Assembly: GCA_045130275.1 (NCBI GenBank)
Contig: JBGUPL010000054.1
Location: 1 to 59,007, forward strand
Source: F23-D06 sp045130275
GTDB lineage: Bacteria > Bacteroidota > Bacteroidia > Bacteroidales > WCHB1-69
Direction: 5' to 3'
Length of the DNA stretch: 59,007 nucleotides
Positions within the stretch are counted from its first letter, which is position 1. Every line of letters begins with the position of its first letter. Positions 15,035 through 22,371 of this stretch are shown here, in pieces. The notes under the pieces are model-generated. The model was not told the DNA's origin, made no database searches, and saw only the letters and a list, made by a program, of their open reading frames with translations. Both the position numbers and the translations under genes were made by a program.

Positions 15035-15889
15035 TTATTCCACACGGCGATATTTAAATCTCCATCCAACATGTGTCGGTCCGTTATCTCCAAATTGACG
15101 GTACATTGTTTCGGGAAGACCTTGATCGTTATATTCATATTCCCATATTTCGGGACCTTCACTAAAGCGTGTCATATTGTTTTTCGAGAGGTTGCGAATA
15201 TGTGCTGGATATGTAGTACCCATTTGAAAAATCGGTTCGTAGATAAAAGCATTGTCCATGTTAAAGTTTGGACGTGGTTTATTATCATATTCGAAATCCA
15301 AAGTACCGAAGTAAAACACCCCTGTTGGTTCGCCGACCAAATCTAATTCTGACGTGCGGTAACGTTCACGCACTACATTTCCGGCATCATCATATTCGAG
15401 GATGGCATATAATTCGTCACTGTAGGGTGAATAAATACTGTCAAGACGTCCATTATGGTAACCGTAGCAGGTAATATTGTCGCCATATTCCGTCCTTACT
15501 AGACGATTTTTATTGTCATAATAGAACAATATATCGGGATGCCATAAGTGGTCGTCGGGGGTAACTGTTTGTATTATTCTGCTTACGTGACCGTTCTGAT
15601 ACACAATGGAATCCACATACGTCGAATGTTTTACGCCAGGCCACTCCTCATACGTACAGTGGAGAGTCCTTTTAACAAGACGGTTGTTTTCGTCATATTC
15701 ATACGTGGCCTCATAATGGTTGTTTTCATCGCTGTACCGGGTGATTTCCTCAACAATATATCCAGTGCGATTTGCGGGCAAGGGCCACTCCTGTTCTGGC
15801 ACGTCAGGAGTTGGGTCTGGTGTCGGATTGTCGGGGGTACAAGCCGCAAAGGCGAGCATTGCCAAGCACATCATCAGCATCTTTTTCAT
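15035..15889 (-). CDS. Lipoprotein with YD-like repeats
   Basis: The 284-residue protein starts with a lipoprotein signal (MKKMLMMCLAMLAFAAC) and a Pro/Asp-rich linker (TPDNPTPDPTPDVPEQEW). The body has repeated short strands resembling RHS/YD repeats: YEATYEYDENNRLVKRT, LFYYDNKNRLVRTEYGD, ILEYDDAGNVVRERY and EYEYNDQGLPETMYR. Such proteins form beta-rich surface or shell structures, but a single small lipoprotein like this has no assigned function. It is AT-rich relative to its flanks, lies alone, and has a TATCTTTG box about 75 bp upstream. I expect it to be surface exposed on the outer membrane. Confidence 0.75.
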   Translation of the reverse strand: MKKMLMMCLAMLAFAACTPDNPTPDPTPDVPEQEWPLPANRTGYIVEEITRYSDENNHYEATYEYDENNRLVKRTLHCTYEEWPGVKHSTYVDSIVYQNGHVSRIIQTVTPDDHLWHPDILFYYDNKNRLVRTEYGDNITCYGYHNGRLDSIYSPYSDELYAILEYDDAGNVVRERYRTSELDLVGEPTGVFYFGTLDFEYDNKPRPNFNMDNAFIYEPIFQMGTTYPAHIRNLSKNNMTRFSEGPEIWEYEYNDQGLPETMYRQFGDNGPTHVGWRFKYRRVE

Positions 15890-15964
15890 AGCATTAATTA
15901 TTGGTTTATAACTATATTAACGAAACATACTGTCATTTCTGTTTCTTTTTTAAGATTTCGACTG

Positions 15965-15972
15965 CAAAGATA
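15965..15972 (-). promoter_or_regulatory. Predicted -7 element for the YD-like lipoprotein gene
   Basis: The reverse strand reads TATCTTTG in the 110 bp gap between the lipoprotein gene and the membrane-protein copy 3. The surrounding TGCAAAGATACACTTTTTCC recurs exactly upstream of the DUF3791 operon near 22614. Confidence 0.5.
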
Positions 15973-15999
15973 CACTTTTTCCAACGAGCAATCATCATT

Positions 16000-16443
16000 T
16001 CACTGCATTATTCCAACATTTATCCGATAATACTTCTTCCTGATCACCACCAATCGCACCAGCCAGATGACAAAGAAAGCATCGGACAGGATTTTGTAGA
16101 GCGGGGGCAGGGTGACGAACCACGAGACTACCCAGAGAACGAGGTCGATGTCGAAGAGGATGTTCCACAGCCGTTCGCGGTCGTGGAACTCGCAGAGAAC
16201 GTCTCCTTCTTGCGGCACCTCCACCTGTGCGGTGGAAGAGACCGACAAATCGAGGCTTTTGCCGCTTTTGCCCAGCGGAATAAGCCCGCCAAACTGCACC
16301 TTTAGACTGTAGCTACCCGCCGGGATTTCAATGCGCAAGTCGTGGTCTTTCATCATTCCGACGTATAGTCCGTTGATGAAGACTGCATGCGGCAACTTCG
16401 GCTCGTACCAATGGCGGTTATGATGTATGGTGAGGGTGGGCAT
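16000..16443 (-). CDS. PEGA-like membrane protein, copy 3, without carbonic anhydrase
   Basis: This paralogue of the proteins at 13115 and 18053 keeps the same plan: a beta-sandwich-like N-terminus (RHWYEPKLPHAVFINGLYVG, PAGSYSLKVQFGG) and two C-terminal hydrophobic helices (LFDIDLVLWVVSWFV, LSDAFFVIWLVRLVVI). It is more diverged than the other two and has no anhydrase gene upstream; the place where one would be expected is now the REP/transposase region. I chose the ATG at 16441-16443 because it aligns with the other copies and has an AAGGAG stretch just upstream; an ATG at 16467 would add eight residues. A TATTTTTG box is at 16499-16506 on this strand. Confidence 0.75.
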   Translation of the reverse strand: MPTLTIHHNRHWYEPKLPHAVFINGLYVGMMKDHDLRIEIPAGSYSLKVQFGGLIPLGKSGKSLDLSVSSTAQVEVPQEGDVLCEFHDRERLWNILFDIDLVLWVVSWFVTLPPLYKILSDAFFVIWLVRLVVIRKKYYRINVGIMQ

Positions 16444-16522
16444 AATCTCCTTTTTCCAATTTGTCATAATTCAAGTCAATGCACCAGCATCGCTGGCGCA
16501 AAAATAGAAAAGTATCATTTAC

Positions 16523-16968
16523 AAACTGTTTGTCAATCGTGTGGTGCATCGCCTCGGAGAGGTGTCACGCACGAACTGCAGGTCGCATCTCTCCGCTTAC
16601 TCTGACTGTGCCTGTCTGTCACCACACTACGCGCTATCGCGCTTGTATGGTGTTAATTGTGCCTGTCTGCACGTCTCATGCCTCCGGCATGGTGCTGATG
16701 TCGATGCAAAGTACTTCTTAACGTGAAAGCACCCTCACGAGGGTGCTTTGTATTATCAGCAAATCTATTTCAGTCGTCGCCTCGGAGAGGCGATACGCAC
16801 GCAGTGCAATTAACACCATACAAGCGTAGCGCAGTGTGGTGAAAACGGATGCGCACGCGCTATGAGCATCTCGGAGAGATGCGACTGACACAATAATCCG
16901 ACCATCTCTCCGTTACTATCATACTATAAACAAAATAATAACAACTATAAAAAAAACTATAAATAAAA
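16523..16968. repeat. Left REP-like palindrome cluster
   Basis: Contains the hairpins GCCTC-GGA-GAGGT near 16551, CATGCC-TCC-GGCATG (16677-16691), TCGCCTC-GGA-GAGGCGA (16777-16793) and GCATCTC-GGA-GAGATGC (16866-16882). The bases from 16901 to 16968 are a mainly A/T leader before the transposase ATG. Confidence 0.75.
16726..16749. terminator. Perfect 10 bp stem-loop, possible bidirectional terminator
   Basis: AAAGCACCCT-CACG-AGGGTGCTTT is a perfect inverted repeat with a four-base loop, flanked by A and T runs as in a short intrinsic terminator. It lies between the two halves of the left REP cluster and would shield the transposase gene from outside transcription. Confidence 0.5.
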
Positions 16969-16970
16969 TT

Positions 16971-17420
16971 ATGAGTTACACACAGACATCCTATCACATC
17001 ATCCTCCGCACACACTGCAGCATTCCCGCCATAGTCGAAGATCACGAGCGAGAGCTATACTCTTACATGCTTGGTTTCATCAACAACAAAGGAGCCCGTC
17101 TTTATCGTATCGGCGGTATGCCCGACCATGTGCATCTTTTCGTATCTCTGCCTGCGACCTTGGCAATGTCCAAGTTTGTCCAAGAGCTCAAAATCTCCAC
17201 CAGCAAGTGGCTCAAGGCAAATCCTCATTTCCCGCTTTTCGACGGCTGGACGAAAGAGTACTCCGGCTTTTCATACAATCTTCGCGACAAAGACATGATA
17301 GTAGGGTATATCGCCAAGCAGAAGGAGCACCATCGTCACGTGACATTCGCCGAGGAGTACCGACAATTCCTCGTCGAGAACGGCGTTGAGATAAAGGAGG
17401 AGTATTTTCTCCAGAACTGA
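16971..17420 (+). CDS. tnpA: IS200-like/REP-associated tyrosine transposase (Y1, HUH)
   Basis: The 149-residue protein is a complete Y1 transposase. It has the HUH metal-binding motif (MPDHVHLFVSL, His-x-His) near residue 49 and the catalytic Tyr probably in VGYIAKQKEHH near residue 110. It starts MSYTQTSYHIILRT. The family cuts and rejoins single-stranded DNA at hairpin-marked ends. The absence of a second gene and the flanking palindromes favour a RAYT-like domesticated transposase. The frame is intact, so it may be active. Confidence 0.88.
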   Translation: MSYTQTSYHIILRTHCSIPAIVEDHERELYSYMLGFINNKGARLYRIGGMPDHVHLFVSLPATLAMSKFVQELKISTSKWLKANPHFPLFDGWTKEYSGFSYNLRDKDMIVGYIAKQKEHHRHVTFAEEYRQFLVENGVEIKEEYFLQN

Positions 17421-17575
17421 TTATCGCATCTCTCCGAGATGCCTGCTCTGACCGCGCCCGTCCGCGTCACCACACTGCGCTTCGCTTGTATTCTCACCAC
17501 ACTACGCTTCGCTTGTATGGTGTTAATTGCGCCTGTCGGTGCGTCTCATGCCTCCGGCATGATGCCGTCGCCGAT
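17421..17575. repeat. Right REP-like palindrome cluster
   Basis: Begins 5 bp after the transposase stop with GCATCTC-TCC-GAGATGC (17426-17442) and ends with CATGCC-TCC-GGCATG (17547-17561). Two degenerate copies of CACCACACTGCGCTTCGCTTG lie between. The next gene stops 10 bp beyond. Confidence 0.75.
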
Positions 17576-17585
17576 GTATAATATC

Positions 17586-18050
17586 CTACAAACTAATTTC
17601 CTTACACATTCGTTCAATCAATTCACCGTGCTGAGGGTACAGCTTCAGCAATTCGTCCTTCTTTGCCAACTCGAAGTTCTCGAAACGGAAGGCCGGACCG
17701 ACGGCACATCCGACGAGGCAGAAACCGCATTTGGAAGGGATCTCGGCGGCAAACCACTGCTCCGGTTGGATGATCACCTGCATTTCGTTCTGCTCGGAAA
17801 GTTGATGGGTAGTCAGGGTTCCGTCTGGGTCGATTACATAGATGTTGAGCGGATCGCCCGCGTGAAAATACCAGATTTCCACCATATTGTGCAGACGATG
17901 GAACGCCGATATGTCGTTAGCGGTCAGCATGTAATAGATGGTGGAGACCGCTTTGTCACCTGTTTCGTCGTTGCCGAACAGCTGTCGGAAATAGCCTCCC
18001 TCCGGGTGTGGCTCAAGACCAAGTTTCTGAATGTATTCTGTAGCGTTCAT
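17586..18050 (-). CDS. DUF985 cupin-fold protein
   Basis: With the ATG at 18048-18050 the protein has 154 residues and matches the DUF985 cupin family: LGLEPHPEGGYFRQLF at the start, the STIYYMLTANDISAFHRL strand with a metal-type His, EIWYFHAGDPL, and GCAVGPAFRFENFEL near the end. The function is unknown; cupins of this type may bind a sugar or metal. An earlier in-frame start at 18074 would overlap the preceding gene. The start used is 2 bp after the membrane-protein copy 2 stop, so the carbonic anhydrase, membrane protein and cupin probably form one operon. Confidence 0.85.
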   Translation of the reverse strand: MNATEYIQKLGLEPHPEGGYFRQLFGNDETGDKAVSTIYYMLTANDISAFHRLHNMVEIWYFHAGDPLNIYVIDPDGTLTTHQLSEQNEMQVIIQPEQWFAAEIPSKCGFCLVGCAVGPAFRFENFELAKKDELLKLYPQHGELIERMCKEISL

Positions 18051-18052
18051 AT

Positions 18053-18490
18053 TTATTGGGGATTCGTACAACATATCTTATAATACCGCTTTCTTATCAC
18101 CACCAACCGCACCAGCCAAATTGCGAAGAAGACATTGGAAAGAATCTTGTAGAGCGTGGGCATCGTGACGAACCAGGAGACGATCCACAGGATGAGGTCG
18201 ATGTCGAACAGGATGTTCCAGAGTCGTTCGCGGTCGTGAAACGTGCAGAGAACCTCGCCGTTTTGCGGCACCTCCACCTGCGCGGTGGATGACAGTGACA
18301 GGTCGATGCTCTTGCCACTTTTGCCCAAACGCAGCGGGCCGCCGAACTGCACTTTAAGGCTGTAAGTTCCGGGCGGCGCCTCGATGCGTAGGTCGTGGTC
18401 CCTCATCATCCCGGCGAAAAACCCGTTGATGAAGACCGCATGAGGCAACTTCGGCTCGTACCAATGGCGGATATGGCGGACTGTCAGCAT
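18053..18490 (-). CDS. PEGA-like membrane protein, copy 2
   Basis: This is nearly identical to the protein at 13115-13543, differing at a few positions such as TAQVEV for TTQVEI and MPTLYKILSNV for MPPLYKILSDV, and having a different C-terminal tail (CCTNPQ). The same two-part architecture is seen: a PEGA-like beta region, then two membrane helices. The ATG at 18488-18490 overlaps the anhydrase TGA by one base (TGATG); an in-frame GTG one codon earlier is less likely. The pairing with the anhydrase is preserved after duplication, which argues for a shared function. Confidence 0.8.
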   Translation of the reverse strand: MLTVRHIRHWYEPKLPHAVFINGFFAGMMRDHDLRIEAPPGTYSLKVQFGGPLRLGKSGKSIDLSLSSTAQVEVPQNGEVLCTFHDRERLWNILFDIDLILWIVSWFVTMPTLYKILSNVFFAIWLVRLVVIRKRYYKICCTNPQ

Positions 18491-19035
18491 CACCCCTCAA
18501 TCTCCTCCAGCGCCCCTGTCTCCGAATCGATGATGAACCCTCGCACCACGATGTCCTTTGGTACGAGCGGGTGCGTCTTGATGGTCTCGACGGTCTTGCG
18601 GACGGAGGTCGGGGTGTCCTTGAAGCCCTCCAACCAGTGGTTCAGGTCGATGCCGCATTGGCGGATGGTGGCGAGCGTTTCGTCGGTCACGCCGCGGGCG
18701 ATCATCTCGTGGTGGAAGTGGTCGTAGCTCATGTGACAGGCCCCGCAGTGCGAGTGCGCCACCACCATGATCTCCTCCACCCCAAGCTCGTAGATGGCCA
18801 CGATCAGACTGCGCATCGCCGAGTCGAAGGCGGAGATCACCAATCCGCCAGCGTTCTTGATGATCTTCGCGTCGCCGTTCTTCAGCCCGAGCGCGGCGGG
18901 CAGCAACTCCGTCAGCCGCGTGTCCATGCACGACAGCACCGCCAACTTTTTGTCAGGATACTTGTCGGTGAGATACTTTTCGTAGCCCTTCTGCGCCACG
19001 AAGGTTTTGTTGAAAGCGATAATTTGGTCGATCAT
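18490..19035 (-). CDS. Beta-class carbonic anhydrase, copy 2
   Basis: A 181-residue beta-carbonic anhydrase with C-x-D-x-R (LSCMDTRL) and H-x-x-C (AHSHCGAC) zinc motifs. Against copy 1 it differs at a handful of residues (for example AFNKTF for EYNKTF, YLTDKY for YITDKY, VEEIMV for VQEIMV). It is the first gene of the anhydrase-membrane protein-cupin operon. A TATTTTTG box lies 24 bp before the ATG on the reverse strand. Confidence 0.92.
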   Translation of the reverse strand: MIDQIIAFNKTFVAQKGYEKYLTDKYPDKKLAVLSCMDTRLTELLPAALGLKNGDAKIIKNAGGLVISAFDSAMRSLIVAIYELGVEEIMVVAHSHCGACHMSYDHFHHEMIARGVTDETLATIRQCGIDLNHWLEGFKDTPTSVRKTVETIKTHPLVPKDIVVRGFIIDSETGALEEIEG

Positions 19036-19058
19036 AATTAGTCGATTTAATATGGGTA

Positions 19059-19066
19059 CAAAAATA
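19059..19066 (-). promoter_or_regulatory. Predicted -7 element of the carbonic anhydrase copy 2 operon
   Basis: The reverse strand reads TATTTTTG, 24 bp upstream of the start codon. Confidence 0.5.
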
Positions 19067-19203
19067 CAAAAAATCAGTTTTCTGGTATATTTGCAGGACG
19101 AAGAGCATAATATCTATTGTTCTATCGCACATTATCAAAAACGAGTTTTTTTACAATTATTTGTTAATTAACACATTGATGATTAACAAGTTGCGATTTT
19201 TCT

Positions 19204-19211
19204 TATCTTTG
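19204..19211 (+). promoter_or_regulatory. Predicted -7 element for the CdiA-like gene
   Basis: TATCTTTG on the plus strand. Transcription from here would begin after the first in-frame ATGs (19161 and 19179), so it supports a start at 19242 or 19272. Confidence 0.45.
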
Positions 19212-19241
19212 CCGCCTGATTTTTTGACAACGAAATATTGT

Positions 19242-19742
19242 ATGGCAGAACGACACCCAACAAATATAACCATGAAAATTTTGGCCCACTATCCAAATGG
19301 AGGAAAAGTGTTGGTTTACAATAGTATTGATAGAAGTACTGGCGATTTTAGGCGTATTTTCGATTGTGCCAAATTCTTTGCTCACCAAGGTAAAACGGTT
19401 ATCTTGCCCCCAAAATTGGACGTGCCTTATAAAAACCCCGCATACGACCAAATATATGGTACGTTGAAAGACACCGCATACTATGGCAAATGCCCAGATT
19501 TGCAAGTGAATGGGGTGTGGTATGAGCATGAGGGGTATGCTTCTTTAAACCCTAAGACTAATTTTTCCAACATGTTGAAAAGAGGGTTGCGTCAATCTGA
19601 CAGAATCATTATTGAAGATTGTGGCTTGACGGATAGTTATATGAAGAGAAATATATTAGTGAGAATATCTGAAAGTCAATGCATTAAAGAAGTTTATGTG
19701 AAAATGGGGTGCGACATCCGGCTTCTCTTTAAAGCAGAATAG
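19242..19742 (+). CDS. Orphan CdiA C-terminal-like nuclease domain protein
   Basis: With the ATG at 19242 the protein has 166 residues; an ATG at 19272 (MKILAHYPNGG) is equally possible. The pattern resembles the CdiA C-terminal tRNase toxins: TVILPPKLDVP, then CPDLQVNGVWYEHEGY (Asp-x-x-x-Asn-Gly and acidic catalytic-type positions), then NMLKRGLRQSDRIIIED, and a final IKEVYVKMGCDIRLLF. It carries no delivery domain, signal peptide or recognisable immunity neighbour. The gene is AT-rich and preceded by a -7 box, suggesting recent transfer. It could instead be a phage or conjugative-element nuclease. The family call is tentative. Confidence 0.5.
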   Translation: MAERHPTNITMKILAHYPNGGKVLVYNSIDRSTGDFRRIFDCAKFFAHQGKTVILPPKLDVPYKNPAYDQIYGTLKDTAYYGKCPDLQVNGVWYEHEGYASLNPKTNFSNMLKRGLRQSDRIIIEDCGLTDSYMKRNILVRISESQCIKEVYVKMGCDIRLLFKAE

Positions 19743-20030
19743 CAGGATTTTCGTCCTGCCACCTGAATCGTCGAGCCCGCAGACTCGACAGCTGAAATCA
19801 AAGTTTCAACCTCGTTGCAAAAATACATTTTTTTTAATATCAATGTGTAGTTCGATATTTTTTTCATTGAAGATCCAATTTTCTAACCTCTATCGCGGGT
19901 TGCCATCCAACCCGTGATTTAGGGCGATTTCATTGATGGTCTCTCCGGACAGGCGGCTGTGAAAATGAAGATTACTCTTCTTCTTGTTTCACAGCACTCT
20001 CCCGCCATATATGACATTTTGCTTGTGAGC
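19742..20030. repeat. Hairpin-rich spacer with dispersed repeat A-B
   Basis: Just after the CdiA-like gene come three small stem-loops: GCAGGA/TCCTGC (19742-19759), GTCGAG/CTCGAC (19770-19789) and TGAAA/TTTCA near 19793. Further on, CGGGTT/AACCCG flanks a 7-base loop near 19897-19913. GCTGTGAAA (19956-19964) pairs with TTTCACAGC (19987-19995). Positions 19908-20010 are the fuller copy of the repeat found in two pieces around the MazF-like pair. No gene is supported here. Confidence 0.5.
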
Positions 20031-20068
20031 GCTTTTCCCCCGACGACAGTCTTACTAACCCCGCCCCC

Positions 20069-21193
20069 TCACTCGCTGTAGTTGTGGTCCACCACGACCA
20101 CCACTTGCATCCCTGGCACTAAGGGTTGGATTTCGGCGGTGAGCTGCGCGATGAGGGCGGCGTCATCGTGGACGGAAATGTCGGGCACCACATCGACGGA
20201 GAGCATCTTGTCGCGCTCCGAATAGTAGAAACCGTGTACCTGCACAATCTCTTGATGGGCGGTCAACGTCTGTATCACCTGCGCTTGCAACTCGGACATC
20301 CGGTTTTCGCCGGTAGCGATGGCATAAACCCCGACGGTCATAATGATGCCGTGCCGCACAAACATCTGCGTGGAGATCTTGCGCGTGAGCCCGTGGATGT
20401 CGTGCGCCGACATCGTGTCATAGACGCTGACGTGCAGCGAGCCGATCTTCACGTCAGGACCGTAGTTGTGGAGGATGAGGTCATACACCCCGTGAACGCC
20501 CTCGAACTCGCCGACCTCCTGCTTGATCTGGGAGGTGAGCTCCGCCGGGATGCTGGTGCCCAACAGTTCGTTGACGGGCGAGGCGAGCATCTCGATACCA
20601 GCCTTGATGATGACTAACGAGATCAGCGCACCGAGGTAGCCGTCGATGGAGACATTCCACAGCAGCATAATGCCTGCCGACACAAGCGTGGCCAAGGTGA
20701 TGATGGCATCGAACAGCGCGTCGGAGCCGGAGGCAATCAGCGCGTCGCTCTTCAGCTGTGTGCCCTTGCGTTTCACAAACAGCCCCAACACAATCTTCAC
20801 CGCGATGGCCACCACGATGACCACGAGCGTCACCGTCGTGTAGCTCGGCTCCGTGGGGTGGAAGATCTTCTTCACCGACTCGATGAGCGAGGTGATGCCC
20901 GCCGAGAGCACAATGACGGCGATGATGATGGCGCTGAAATACTCGATGCGTCCGAAGCCGAAGGGATGCTTGCGGTCGGCGGGACGCTGCGAGAGCTTCG
21001 TGCCCACGATGGTGATGACGCTCGACAGCGCGTCGCTGAGGTTGTTGACGGCGTCCATCACGATGGCCACGCTGCTGGCCACGATGCCGACACCGGCCTT
21101 GAAAGCCGCCAAAAGCACGTTGGCGGCAATGCCGATCCAACTGGTGCGAATAATCTGTGTACTGCGATCGGGTTGATTGCTCATATCTTTCAT
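20069..21193 (-). CDS. Cation diffusion facilitator transporter
   Basis: The 374-residue protein is a CDF-family metal efflux antiporter with about six membrane helices and a C-terminal cytoplasmic domain. Helix II carries the metal-site motif DAVNNLSDALSS followed by the loop RKHPFGFGRIEYFSA; helix V carries SGSDALFDAIIT. The C-terminal ferredoxin-like domain (HGVYDLILHNYGPDVKIGSLHVSV) is complete. The metal could be Zn, Fe or Mn; the helix II Asn-Asp and helix V Asp pair do not settle it. A second ATG at 21184 is an alternative start. It stands alone between repeat-rich spacers. Confidence 0.9.
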   Translation of the reverse strand: MKDMSNQPDRSTQIIRTSWIGIAANVLLAAFKAGVGIVASSVAIVMDAVNNLSDALSSVITIVGTKLSQRPADRKHPFGFGRIEYFSAIIIAVIVLSAGITSLIESVKKIFHPTEPSYTTVTLVVIVVAIAVKIVLGLFVKRKGTQLKSDALIASGSDALFDAIITLATLVSAGIMLLWNVSIDGYLGALISLVIIKAGIEMLASPVNELLGTSIPAELTSQIKQEVGEFEGVHGVYDLILHNYGPDVKIGSLHVSVYDTMSAHDIHGLTRKISTQMFVRHGIIMTVGVYAIATGENRMSELQAQVIQTLTAHQEIVQVHGFYYSERDKMLSVDVVPDISVHDDAALIAQLTAEIQPLVPGMQVVVVVDHNYSE

Positions 21194-21358
21194 AATGAAT
21201 TCAGGGTTACTGTTTACACATTTTTAAGAGACCTTAATATTGATTGTCGATTTTGCTAAATCCCCAAAGAGTAAATGTGCGATTCTATCTCGAAGTTTGG
21301 CACCCAAAGGGTATAGTTTTCTTCATGACTATCTTTCCTTTGTTCGGTTAATGGAATA

Positions 21359-21886
21359 TTAATAAGTGTGGAATGTGCTGAAACGAATATGTCCGTAATC
21401 TTGTAAAGATTTCGCTTCTTCAAGTAACGCTTCGGAAACTGGCAGTTGGTTCCACAAACGGTATTGCAAAGTGGATATGTCTTCTAATTCGACATACTCG
21501 AGATCATAATTTAAAGTGTATTCTTTAAGTAAAGAAACAAATTCATCTTTGTTATGGGCTTTTGCAATTGTTTGGGCGTATGCGCCTTCCATATCACCCA
21601 ATAATTCATTATTTCTTGAACGAGTTTTAACATGAAGACAACCAAACCAAATATCCTTATATTTTGATGTCATCTGGATATTCATCAGCTCATACAGATA
21701 CGCTGGGCTTTGCACATACAACTCGCCTTCCTCATCCTGCAAGATATCCATCAATGGGGAATTATAGACCTTCTCCATTGCCTGTTCAATACTGATCCCA
21801 GTGTCCTCCATCACATATTTCACCAACTCGCTCAAGGCATAGTCAGTAAGATATGTCGCTATTTGGTGATGATTTGGCTGAATCAT
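21359..21886 (-). CDS. DUF3791-like N-terminal helical protein, third gene of the DUF3990 operon
   Basis: A 175-residue acidic helical protein. Residues 5-70 (LTDYALSELVKYVMEDTGIS, NSPLMDILQDEEGELY, QSPAYLYELMNI) resemble the DUF3791 type of small helical proteins. The C-terminal 100 residues are not recognised and end in a Tyr/Phe-rich tail. Its ATG overlaps the DUF3990 TGA (ATGA), so the two are translationally coupled. A role as inhibitor, partner or target-recruiting subunit of the ADP-ribosyltransferase-like protein is inferred from this coupling only. Confidence 0.65.
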   Translation of the reverse strand: MIQPNHHQIATYLTDYALSELVKYVMEDTGISIEQAMEKVYNSPLMDILQDEEGELYVQSPAYLYELMNIQMTSKYKDIWFGCLHVKTRSRNNELLGDMEGAYAQTIAKAHNKDEFVSLLKEYTLNYDLEYVELEDISTLQYRLWNQLPVSEALLEEAKSLQDYGHIRFSTFHTY

Positions 21887-22371
21887 ACGGTTTCAACATT
21901 TATTTTATGGAGGAAACACAGAGCTCTGTCTGTTCCAAAGTAATATTGCTGGTCAAGATATTTGTCTTGTAACAACAATGCGGCCTGTTCGGGAGAATAA
22001 ATACCTTCACGATAATTGGTCAGTTGCAGCACAACACCATCATTAGCAATCGGGCCAATAACGATGTCGTAATCGTGAATGGACGATGTGTTCTTTCTAT
22101 CACGATTTGCATCCACAAACAAAAGCCACTCTACAGTAGCTTTTTCAGGAAATCGTTTTATCTTCAAATCTGATGGCAATGTCGTTTCGTCAAATTCGTA
22201 GGTTATCAACGTAGCTTCCCCTCCAAAAAGTCGAGCTCGTTTTTGGGCCATACGTACAGCAGTTGTTCTGTCTGGTGTTGCATAGAATCCTTTGCCGAAG
22301 TCTTTGTGTCGCAAGCCTCGGGAGAGGTCTATCACCTCAATGTCAGTATTTGTACCGTGGTATAGTTTCAT
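21883..22371 (-). CDS. DUF3990 protein, ADP-ribosyltransferase-like
   Basis: The start is taken at the ATG 22369-22371, giving 162 residues and a 4-base ATGA overlap with the preceding gene; a start at 22398 would overlap by 31 bases. Motifs typical of DUF3990 are present: KLYHGTNTDIEVIDL (His-Gly-Thr), then LRHKDFGKGFYATPDRTTA (Asp-Phe-Gly-x-Gly-Phe-Tyr-x-Thr), and DYDIVIGPIANDGV. The first two correspond in pattern to NAD-binding strands of ADP-ribosyltransferase folds, so it may modify a protein or nucleic acid. Enzyme activity is inferred, not shown. Confidence 0.75.
   Translation of the reverse strand: MKLYHGTNTDIEVIDLSRGLRHKDFGKGFYATPDRTTAVRMAQKRARLFGGEATLITYEFDETTLPSDLKIKRFPEKATVEWLLFVDANRDRKNTSSIHDYDIVIGPIANDGVVLQLTNYREGIYSPEQAALLLQDKYLDQQYYFGTDRALCFLHKINVETV

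Larger units (their letters stand above)
16523..17575. mobile_element. RAYT/IS200-like transposase gene with flanking REP-like palindromes
   Basis: A single-domain Y1 transposase gene (16971-17420) is bracketed by palindrome-rich blocks. Perfect stem-loops with GGA loops occur at 16777-16793 and 16866-16882 on the left, and the same palindrome with the inverse loop (TCC) at 17426-17442 on the right. A longer block containing CACCACACTRCGC, TTGTATGGTGTTAATTG and CATGCCTCCGGCATG occurs at 16621-16692 and again at 17465-17561, with an inverted copy around 16800-16842. This is the arrangement of REP-associated tyrosine transposases rather than a simple insertion sequence. Confidence 0.75.

Noticed and set aside
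19161..19241. Upstream ATGs (19161, 19179) for the CdiA-like gene
   Set aside because: They lie upstream of the best -7 box and encode a hydrophobic stretch without a proper signal peptide cleavage region.
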